Assembly (NCBI GenBank): GCA_033439765.1
Contig: JAULSN010000003.1
Span: forward strand, 5,332,001-5,396,000
Source: Lasiosphaeria ovina
Taxonomy: Eukaryota > Ascomycota > Sordariomycetes > Sordariales > Lasiosphaeriaceae
Direction of reading: 5' to 3'
DNA: 64,000 nucleotides
Below the pieces are notes generated by a model that made no database searches, was not told the DNA's origin, and saw only the letters and a program-made list of their open reading frames with translations. Made by a program: the position numbers and the translations under genes. Below, one piece after another: positions 32,823 to 41,620 of the stretch (within the stretch, counting starts at the first letter, position 1; the number at the start of each line of letters is the position of its first letter).

Positions 32823-33783
32823 TGCAAACGCTGCGAGAGACCGCCAGCGGCGAGCCAACCCAAAAGGAGAGAGAAGAGTGAGTCCGGATGAGAGCCAATC
32901 ATGAGGTGAGACAGCAACGGTGATCGAAACACAAAGCTTCTACGTCTAAAGTTGCATTACAAGGTTTTGGAACAAGGGGTACATCAAAGAAACCACAACA
33001 CAAGGCCAGGCGGTTGACTTCCTAATTAATACGCTGCATTATCGCTATTATTCATCACTAGACACTACTGCTCCGGGTATTCTCGTATTACACAATAGGA
33101 TTAGCTGCCGCCCTGAGAATCGCTGATGAATGTGTTGGCTTTCGAGGGGCTGAATTACAGGTCGGGTTCCCAAACCGGACAGCTGCCAGGTACATATCTA
33201 TTTCGGCAGAGATCTTCATGCGCATATTCCCCCGCCACTTTCCTCGTGAAAGAGACAAAGCTTCACTTCCTTCCAGTCTACCAGCGAAACGTCTCTCCCC
33301 GCACCCCTCCAGCCCCTTCTCCGAATTATTAAGCGTTTCTAGACCAACCACCACTTCCTCACCAAGACACCCTACCTGTTGTGGGGCTTGCGGTTATATA
33401 GCTACTGTTGTCTAGAGTGCTAAGTAATAGATATCTGTTTTGCGACTGCTAGCGTAACGGCAAACCGTTACACTACCCCTGCTCATACAAAGCGGCCTTC
33501 ATCAAAGTTGACTTGGTCCATTGGGCCTATTATTCAAGCGTTTCTTTCTAGCGACAAACACGAATTTCGACGAGACATCAACGTACATATATAAACAGTA
33601 GGACGGAGCTAGAGTAATTCATACATTCTATACAATCAGTTCTTGCATGTCATCAAATGTTCGCGAAGTCTTGAGCCTAATGCTTCAAAAATGCGTAACA
33701 AAAAACTAGGTAGGTACCTAATTATGGACCAGATCCCAATCGCTGCTCACCCACCCAAAGCGACGAGCGCACCCCTCCGCCAA
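32823..33783. other. Gene-free stretch between NLR and isochorismatase remnant
   Basis: No supported gene. 33420-33720 is AT-rich. Confidence 0.45.
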
Positions 33784-34200
33784 TCACATCTCATTAGCTG
33801 CATTATACAGGCCCTCGCAGCTAGATAAAAAGCCCCAGTTCCGACGGCAACTATACTCAACACTGAGCTGGGCATATCTGGGGCTATCCGTGCCACACCC
33901 GTCCCCGAGCAAGATACAATCGAATCCCTGGTTGTACGCGTCCAGCAGAGTACCTATCACGCTCTGGTCAGTGTTGATGCCCGTGAACAGCAGTGTTCTA
34001 ATCCCCGTCTCCTCCAGGAACCTGGCCAATGCCAACGCCTCGCCACTCAGGCCCGAGTTCCGGTTCTTGTGGAGCAGGACATCCCCGCGCTCCAGGTTCT
34101 TGCCGCTGGCATACTGCTGGGCAAGCGGGCCATGTAGCTGGGCGTTCCACGAGCATCTGCCATGCTCTTTTGGACCGCCTGAAGGAGAACTATGTTTGTT
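33784..34200 (-). pseudogene. Isochorismatase-like hydrolase, C-terminal remnant with Cys-to-Ser change
   Basis: The minus strand reads SWNAQLHGPLAQQYASGKNL, GDVLLHKNRNSGL, GIRTLLFTGINTDQSVIGTL, DCILLGDGCGTDSP and WGFLSSCEGLYNAANEM, which is the C-terminal two thirds of a fungal isochorismatase-like cysteine hydrolase. The N-terminal part with the catalytic Asp is missing. The nucleophile, expected in NTDQCV, is Ser (AGC, one base from TGC). The Lys-bearing HKNR segment is kept. It lies directly downstream, on the same strand, of a truncated NLR, and the junction sequence EEAHRSGMPVEVVYGL could belong to either. A dead remnant is most likely; an expressed NLR-isochorismatase chimera cannot be excluded. 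Confidence 0.65.
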
Positions 34201-34226
34201 CACCACGCACTGAAGTGGATACGTGC

Positions 34227-35504
34227 TCACGGTAAACCGTACACCACTTCCACCGGCATTCCGCTTCTATGGGCCTCTTCGGGGATTTCACAGAAGATTC
34301 GCTCGTACGGCTTATCCAGGGTTTTTGGCAAGCTTTCCAGTGCGGTATTGACGACATTTCTATCAGGCCTCAGACGTTGCAGCGCGTCAATCTGGCAAAC
34401 GACCCAACGGAACCTGTTGATGACGCGGTTAATAATATAATTCAGTACGAAATGCAACTGACACAATACTTACATTCCCTTTGCTTTGGCCGACAAGGCG
34501 AGAAAGACATCCTCTTTGAGGTTGGGTGGCCAGTTCTTGATCCTCGGGTGCGTGTCAAGCTTTGATCGAACAAAGAGCTTGATATCGTCATCCAGTAAAG
34601 GATCACTCATCCAGAGCGTCGTCGAGATCCCAAACATGACATCTTCAACATCAATATAATCTCGGCTAGTCACCAAAATGTGAACATTCTGGAATCTTTC
34701 GTCGGTTGCGAAATCTCTAATGACCTTGAGAATGTTTTCCCGTGGCATGCTTTCGTCCACAGCGTCCACAACAACGAATATCCTATCATACTCCTTGACA
34801 GTCTCCTCGACGGCCTTGAGAAGATCACCAAGACTTGGTTCCGAGCCTTGGGAGTAGAGCTCATAAAGGTAAGTCGGAATCTCACCTGCCCGTCGGCAGA
34901 GCTGATTCAGGATCCACTTCAAGAAGGGCATAGCCTCGTCCTGAAAATGGTTGTAAAAGCAGTAGTAGTGTAGGGAAATGTTGTCAGTTCCCCCACAACA
35001 GGCTTTGAGGGCTGTGGCTAAGTGCGATACCAAGATGGTCTTACTAGCCCCGGGTATTCCGCGGATCCAAATTGAACGCGAACTACCCTCCAGCCAAGCC
35101 TTCCACTGGTCCAAGCGAAGTACACAATCCCCGGTTCCGCTCTCGTAGCGATCGCAGGCCTGGTGGTGCAATGTAGACGGATCTGTTGCGTGGAGCCAAT
35201 TGTAGATTTCCTGCCTTTGCATTTCTTTCTCGAAGGATTAATCAATTAAGAAACCACTGAGTGGCGGACTTGCACTTCTGCCACTCTCACCTGTCAAAGC
35301 GGCAAAGATTGCCTTGGTATCCCGAACGGACTCCGTGGTCAAAGCCAAACTGATCGCATCCTTGCACTGCTTCAGCTCGCCCAGCAGTTTCTTTGCCTTG
35401 CTATCCTTGAAAGGCCAGGCCAAGGCCGCCAACCTGACGTTTGTTCTTCTCCCTTTCGCCTGGGTGTCGGGGGACGGGACATCCGTGTTGTCAATGTCGG
35501 GCAA
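34227..35504 (-). pseudogene. Truncated NACHT NLR, paralogue of the gene at 30.4-32.8 kb
   Basis: Probable exons are 35504-35291, 35224-34474 and from 34413 downwards. The first reads LAALAWPFKDSKAKKLLGEL, the end of a HeLo-like N-domain; the start of that domain upstream of 35504 is not readable in one frame. The second gives EIYNWLHATDPSTLHHQA, Walker A GIPGASKT (Ser where Gly is usual), YYCFYNHFQDEAMPFLKW, Walker B IFVVVDAVDESMP and VHILVTSRDYIDVE. The third begins FRWVVCQIDALQRL and stops matching after LPKTLDKPYERIF, at about 34280. Domain order, spacing and wording parallel the intact NLR on the opposite strand 2 kb away. Loss of both ends and the altered P-loop suggest a dying duplicate. 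Confidence 0.75.
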
Positions 35505-35679
35505 GAGCGCAGATGGTGTTGCTGTATCCTTTGATGGTGTTGGTTAAGTTGTGCAGCGTGGTCTCTTTGTCACTGCATTCCACACAGACAGCATTTGCCG
35601 CAGTCTGGACTGCTGTTTTTGGCGGGCGTGTGGCCTCAAATTTTAGCAGCCAAGGCCGCCTCAATAAGTACATGTCGGG

Positions 35680-35999
35680 CGGGGCACATGTCCTCTCGGT
35701 ATAAATCCATATCGCACGAGTTCAGCAAGACGCCCGTGGCGGCCTTTACGCTTGTGGCAAGCTACGGCGTCGAAGACGACTGCCACAGAGGGGTGCACGT
35801 GTAGCATCGCAGCCAACTACATATCCTTCCGCCGCCGCCGAACCTGCGGCAGGTGCACCTCATTCCAAAGGAGGTGCTCAGGATTGCGACGAGGAAGTCG
35901 GGCGTTATGGGTACTGTCGAGGTTGGCGGGCCGGTCTCGGTCGGCATGAAAATCGTCGTCGAGAACCCCGGTCATTTCCAGGGGCTGGTGTGTGTGTGA
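35680..35999 (+). pseudogene. MOSC-domain protein gene, 5' fragment with nonsense codon
   Basis: The plus strand reads HEFSKTPVAAFTLVASYGVE, DDCHRGVHV-stop-HRSQLHIL, PPPPNLRQVHLIPKEVLR, then VGMKIVVENPG and a TGA at 35997. This is the start of a MOSC (molybdenum cofactor sulfurase C-terminal type) protein; family members have GVEGDxHxGxxVQHRS and NLRQVHLI. The TAG at 35802-35804 replaces the usual Gln (CAG to TAG). The centre and C-terminus of the domain, with GENI and the conserved Cys, are missing. Confidence 0.65.
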
Positions 36000-36436
36000 T
36001 AACAATCAATTGGGGGCAAACATGCTGTTGCGACATGCCGACTCGGCGGGATTGGGTGCAGACATGACGCCACTCCACATTCGGGAGCTCGAGGGGCTAA
36101 TTCTCTTCAAATTCGGTAAGCTTTGTCATAGATAGTGCAGAGCGAGGCCCTGGATTTGCCATTTAAATTAAGGGGGGACGTTTCAAGGATAAATAATCAG
36201 CTCTTCGAAATTTGTGTGCAAAGCGTTTGTCTGCAATCGAGACTCTTAACTAAGTATCTAGATAACTTTTGAAGGCTTCTAGAAACTCCCAATAAACCTC
36301 TTCAGAGCTTAAGCAGATACTTGAGCCGCACCGCATTTATACGCTTGAGAACTCCTTGGTAGACACTTACACGGCCCTAGTAGCTCCTTCGTCTCTTATT
36401 TAGGCGGTGGAAATGCCAAATGGATATTAGATATGC
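36000..36436. other. Gene-free stretch
   Basis: 3' flank of the amidase gene and of the MOSC relic. Nothing recognised. Confidence 0.4.
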
Positions 36437-38797
36437 CTATAGGTCGTCCGCTATCACCTCAACCTCGGTCGTCTCTTCTCTCTCCACACCAATCTCCGAC
36501 TCCAATTTCTTTCCACTGTCTTCCATCAAAGCACTCACCAACCGCGCAAGAGCTACATCGCTTCCTTTAGCACCTACTAACCCCAATGCGGCAGGAAGAC
36601 TCTCGGCTTGGCCAGTTAACTTGGATATATACGGCGTTACTCCGACTAAAAAAACCTGGAGTTAGTATTTCGACAGACAAAGGAGGGTACTGATTCCGGG
36701 TGAAAGACTTGTCACCTGGAATAATAAGTTCTGGGGCCTCCGCATAGGGCCCGAGGTTGTAGAAGAAGAACCCGATGCCGGTGAATTGCTGGGGCCCATC
36801 ACGATACCTGTCACGATACTCGGGCTCGCCGGTCGTCCAGGGAAGAACAAGAACCGTGCTTGAGTAGCCGGTTTCGTCGGCGGGTGGCATGACGTGTTTG
36901 TAGAACCAGCTTTGGTAGACTTTGAGGCGGCCAACGGCTTCAGCTTGTTGCTCAGGCGTCACGCTCTGCACATATTCTCTGTAACAGGGTATCAGAAACA
37001 AATAGTATCGCACTCAAGCCGTGTGTTTGGATGAACTCGGTAATACATACACTTTGAAGCGTAACTGTGGGTTGAGGACAGGTGGCTTCCCAAATTTGGC
37101 TTCATAGTCTGGGAGAAAGCTGTTGAAGAGACCGGCCCACTGATCCGGGTTGGCCGCCCACTCAAATACGTGTTCAAAGTACTCGCTGAGTGACTCGCTC
37201 ACGCCATCCGGGCGGTGCTTTTGCCATGCACTCTCTAGATTTATCGCGGTGCGGTTAACGTTCAAAAAGGCTTCAAGACGTGATATGAACGCCTCAAACA
37301 CTTCCTGGCTTGGCTCATCATTGGCTGGCCAGTAGTCAACTGGGTAAAGAATTTTGGTGGGTTTCTTGTAGAGGAGAGACTAGGGGGTTAACTTTCAACT
37401 ACAATAGGAATAGAGGTTGGTTCCAACTGACTCTGCCAGCATCCGTAGTACACGGTGAGCCATAGAGAGCTTCCGCGAGGACCTTGAATTCGCCTGCAGT
37501 CCGAGCAAACCCTCCAAGTGTGTCAAATTTGCTGTGTTCCATTTAGCACACAAACAAGCCAAAATGGGGAACTAATACGAGGGTACTGACGGGCTGTACG
37601 GGACGATGCCGCTGAAGCTGGCTGCACCGAGGGAGGATCGCATGCCAAAAATGCCCTGTGCTGCCGCTGGAGCTCTGATGCTACCCAGTGCTGTTACCTG
37701 TTGTGAGTAGACACTCGACGCGTGATTTGGGTGGAAGAAACAGACTGTCTGTGCCAAGGGAGAAGTCGAGCCATTCGTAGGCTGCAATCGCAGCAGCGCT
37801 CCCGGCACTGCTGCCGCTTGTGGTAAGATATCCATCACCTCGCGGGTTGAAAGGCCCGTGGTAATCGACCCAGTCGCATGTCGGCCACTCGCTGTCGGCA
37901 AACTGGGTGGTCTTTAGCTTACCAACGACAACAAATCCAAGGTCCACTAGCCTCTGAACAGCCTCTGCATTCGCCGTTCGTGGGGAGTATAACGCCGTAT
38001 AGGCACGAGACGAAGCCCCCGTCTTGAGACCCTTCAGGTCGATAATATCTTTGATAGCTAATCGTAGTCCCGCGTATGGTTTTTCATCGGTCTTGGTAAA
38101 GTAAAGCCGAGAAGGGACAGCGACGCTAAGTGTGGAAGGATAATCTTCACCGTAGGCAGACACGTCAAGGGATCGGAAGCTGGGGGGTAGTGAACAAAAG
38201 CCTTAATCATCGCATGCTAGTGAGGCCACCATATAGAGAAGCATAGTGGTGAACTTACGTGTTATTGTCGCTTGCAGGAACAGTTGCTACGATAAAAGCG
38301 CCCACGGTATCGGGATACAATCGGTATGCGTGATGGAGATGGCCGTGATGTAAGAAGTAGGGGCCTTGATGGAGGAGTGAAGTGCCAGAAACTTGGACGA
38401 TGTGGACGGCCTTGACACCCGGAATCCGGAAGAGGGTGTTCTGGATTTCCGTGGGATTCAATAAAGTGGGGTTGGATGTCTGAACAACTAAGGTATGCAA
38501 GAAACCCGCTGACCACACATCGTCAACCAGGTCGAACTCATTCAACGTGGTTTCGAACATGTTACTTTGGATGTTGTTGGATGCCTCGACAGAGCTCTCT
38601 AACGTCAAGAGAGTGCATGGTTCAGCCGTCTGGCCAGCACCCAGTGGTGGAGACCCGGCATGGAGAAAAGGCGTTGGAGGCATGTAGTAAGCCACGTTCC
38701 CAAGCCGAACCACTGTCGATACTAGCCTGTTGGCCATGCTCATCAAACCTTGGCTGCACGTGGCAAAGGAAAATAGAGCAAGAAGAAACGAAGCCAT
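36437..38797 (-). CDS. Amidase-signature protein with Arp1-type N-terminal domain, 7 exons
   Basis: Exons 38797-38259, 38179-37746, 37690-37591, 37531-37432, 37379-37051, 36978-36716 and 36645-36437 join in phase to 657 residues. A hydrophobic N-terminus ([17 protein letters not shown]) suggests secretion. Residues ~25-180 match the domain annotated as scytalone-dehydratase-like Arp1 N-terminal. The amidase-signature domain follows: Lys of [20 protein letters not shown], Gly/Ser-rich [20 protein letters not shown] with the cis-Ser and nucleophile region, [20 protein letters not shown], and a C-terminal [19 protein letters not shown]. The catalytic Ser-Ser-Lys triad appears complete, so it should hydrolyse an amide; the substrate is unknown. 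The normal C-terminal segment appears only after splicing out the last intron, which supports the model. It is divergent from an AsaB-like gene. Confidence 0.85.
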
Positions 38798-39308
38798 GGC
38801 GTGTTTGTTCCAGGTGATATAAATTGCGGCGGTCACCTTTGGGGTAATGGGCCGCTGGTGGGTAAAACCCAAATTGTAAGCACGTGATAGCTTAAACAGC
38901 AGCGTGGAAGCCTGTAGGGGGGATTTCGTGTGATGGGAGGGGAAAGGGAGGGAGGAGGGCACGAAGAGAACCCCCAAAAATGATCTTCTCCTCCTCGTGT
39001 AACGCCAACCCCCAGGGGTATGGCGTCCACGCTGATTAGTAACTAGAGCACAGGCCATGCACGATAATGCTGGACGCTGCTTCTCTAGACCCCCGACATC
39101 CAAACCATGGTACATCATGGTACACGGTGCACTCAACGGCTCGCAGCTTTGGCCTCCTCCGTCACTCACGATTGCGTGTGGAGGACAACCAAAGCCTGTA
39201 TAACAGCAGATAATAAAATGGGTTACCAACCCCGCTACTTCTGTGCGGAGTCCAGTGCTTCCCCAAATTCGGCTCTTTCTCTCAGATGCAGATTTGTGTT
39301 CGCCCAAA
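38798..39308. promoter_or_regulatory. Divergent intergenic region, amidase and AsaB-like genes
   Basis: 511 bp between the two starts hold both promoters. TATAAA-like words occur near the amidase start (about 38817-38822). No specific binding site can be named. Confidence 0.45.
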
Positions 39309-40490
39309 ATGACCGGAACCATGGCGCCTGTCGATGATCAGGCGGATTCTTCCCAGACAGTGGCAGCCCCACCGTTTACCAACCTGACTCGAGAATGGGA
39401 GCTTGACCCCGCCAGTCCCTTGCACTTCAATGCCAGCATTTTCTACATGAAACCTGATCCATTATACAACGTCGAAAAGCCCTATTTTATGAACATCCCC
39501 TTGGATCCCACATGGGTCCCCAAGTTGAAGCAAACCAATGTTGCTTACACGCGGAAAACGGTGGCTATCACTGACATTCGAGGCCACGAGGATGTCTTCA
39601 CCTTGGACCAGAGCGGCTTTGAGCTTGGCACGCTGAGGACGGGTCTCTCCTATGATGACTTTGCAAAGACAGACACTATCGTTTCACGCTTCTACGATGA
39701 AGTGAAGGTATTCCTCAAGCAGTACACCGGCGCAGCCGAAGTGCTTCCATTCGACTTCCAAGTCCGGCGAAAGGACCCGACGCTCCCACCTAACTCGAGG
39801 GGCGCTCCTGGTAAGGCCCAGCCCTTTGCTGCCGTTCATGGAGGTAGGTTATTCTCCAACCCATGCTTGCGCCCAAGTGCTCAAAACTTTTGAACTTGGT
39901 AACGATGTGGTGCCGCAGACCAAACGACGAAGGCTGCCATCCGCCGCTTGAAGTACTTCCATCCAATATTCGCTGAGAAGTACGCCGATGGCCGCTTCCA
40001 GATCATCAAGTACCCAACATTCTTCCCCAATATGCGAAAATACTTCTGACCACTTTCTGCTTTGGCAGCGTCTGGAAGCCCTTGCGTGGGCCCGTCTACA
40101 ACTCTCCACTCGCCGTCTGCGATTATCGAACCGTGAAACAAGATGATCTAGTACCGACAGACATCATCTTTCCCGATTACCTCGGCGAAACCTACAATCT
40201 TTAGCCAAACGCAAATCACCGCTTCTACTACGTTAACGGCCAGGAGACCCACGAAGCTTGGATGATAAAATGTTTTGACTCGGCAACGGCCACAGATCCC
40301 AAGATTGCTCAATGTATATCCCCCTTGCTCGCAATCCTTGACATAAACTTAGACTGACAATCTGATGCTACTAGTCTCGCCTCACGTGTCTTTTCCATAT
40401 ACAAGGCCAGGGCCGGGATCTGCCAAGTGGGAAGATTCCATTCCGAGGGAGAGCGTGGAAGTCCGATCGTTTGTATTTCGTCATTCCTAA
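39309..40490 (+). pseudogene. AsaB/CmcJ-family oxidoreductase gene with one in-frame TAG, 4 exons
   Basis: Exons 39309-39843, 39919-40009, 40069-40313 and 40375-40490 join in phase to 328 codons. The protein matches the fungal AsaB/CmcJ/NvfI family (also called GA4-desaturase-like or 7alpha-cephem-methoxylase P8-like), non-haem iron, 2-oxoglutarate-type hydroxylases or desaturases of secondary metabolism: VAITDIRGHEDVFTLDQSGF, VFLKQYTGAAEVLPFDFQVR, the metal-site HxD as AVHGDQTT, FQIINVWKPLRGPVYNSPLA, VCDYRTVKQDDLVPTDI, EAWMIKCFDS, and SPHVSFPYTR with RESVEVRSFVF at the end. The only defect is TAG at 40202-40204, in YNL-stop-PNANHRFYY, where a Gln codon would differ by one C-to-T change. It is either newly dead, truncated at ~243 residues, or read through. 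Confidence 0.75.
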
Positions 40491-40672
40491 ATACCAGTCC
40501 TCGACAGGAGTCCGGCACAACAATTGTCCACAATACATAGCGTCAGTGTTATTTCCAGTAGCACATGATAACTGCTACCTCATGTGACATTTCTTGACAT
40601 GAAGTCGAATCTCGTGCCGCCCGTGCTCAACCACCCTCGGCAACGGTGGAGCAAACATTCTGTCAAGAGTTG

Positions 40673-41011
40673 TTAGACTTTAGGCGGCACTGTAACATAA
40701 TGACTGAAGAGTCTTACGCAACCTGCTCCGTTGCAATGCGGGCATGTGTCGCCTTCGCAAGGCGAATCAACCTCGCCTGCGAAGATATTGACCCAGTCGT
40801 ACCATGGCTTCTCATTCGGGCGACTCGCATCACGCTTCCAGGTGAGCCAGGGCTTGGACGCCAGCTCCTCCTTTGAGAAAACGCTAACGTTGGGCGGCCA
40901 GAACTCCCGCCAAGGTTGGTAAAGCGCCCCTGCAGCCTCTGAGTTGCTTTGAGTGTCCCAAGCTAGGGCGTGCTGGTCTTCCGACCCAGCAATACTGTAG
41001 GTCGAAGGCAT
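40673..41011 (-). CDS. Small Trp-rich protein with a Cys cluster, hypothetical
   Basis: 112 residues, intronless, start MPSTYSIAGSEDQHALAWDT. The middle is Trp/Pro-rich (YQPWREFWPPNVSVF, KPWLTWKRD, KPWYDWVNIFAG). Near the C-terminus CEGDTCPHCNGAGC has four cysteines, CxxxxCxxCxxxxC, of the type that binds zinc. There is no signal peptide or membrane segment. I know no family. Composition favours a real gene over chance, but the length leaves doubt. Confidence 0.4.
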   Translation of the reverse strand: MPSTYSIAGSEDQHALAWDTQSNSEAAGALYQPWREFWPPNVSVFSKEELASKPWLTWKRDASRPNEKPWYDWVNIFAGEVDSPCEGDTCPHCNGAGCVRLFSHYVTVPPKV

Positions 41012-41620
41012 GATGGCGGTACCTATCTGGCTATGGAGTTATCGGTTAATGCGAAACACGGATAGCTTTGCAAATTATCGAGGAGAAAGAGAGGAGTAGC
41101 GAATAAAAAGGTAGGGAGAGTCTGCGTGGAATGGCCGCGAGGCCTGCTGTTCTTATCCTGAAAACAGGTCGAGGAAACGTTTTCCACTCGTGAAGTAGGT
41201 ACTTTGAGGTACGTCGCCTCCAGTGACTTGAACTTCCGCGGGGCGTACGTAGTAAATGTTGTGCCACGTATTTCTCGTTTGTGCCCAATCCGCTGCTGAA
41301 CAGCCTCCCGCAGTGAAACACCAGATTGTGTCGTGGCGCTGGAAAAACAGGGAAAATGGCACCATCTAGCGGCCGTCCGACCCAAGAGAGCAATACCGCA
41401 GCTATTGATTCTGACTTCCCAGCCGTGTAGCCACACCTATAGGCAGCCATCACGTCTTGGGAGGTTACCCACACAGCTGATTAAATCTGGCCCAGTTGCC
41501 ATCTCACATTGCTGCAGCCACTTCTGTAGCGGCCGATGTCAGCGACGGTGTCGGTGACTTTGACAACCTGCTTTTTCTCAGGGCCAGAGATAGATACCAC
41601 CACATCTATCCCGCAACCCA
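41012..41620. other. Gene-free stretch upstream of the NB-ARC gene
   Basis: Promoter region for the small ORF and for the NB-ARC gene. No gene recognised. Confidence 0.45.
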
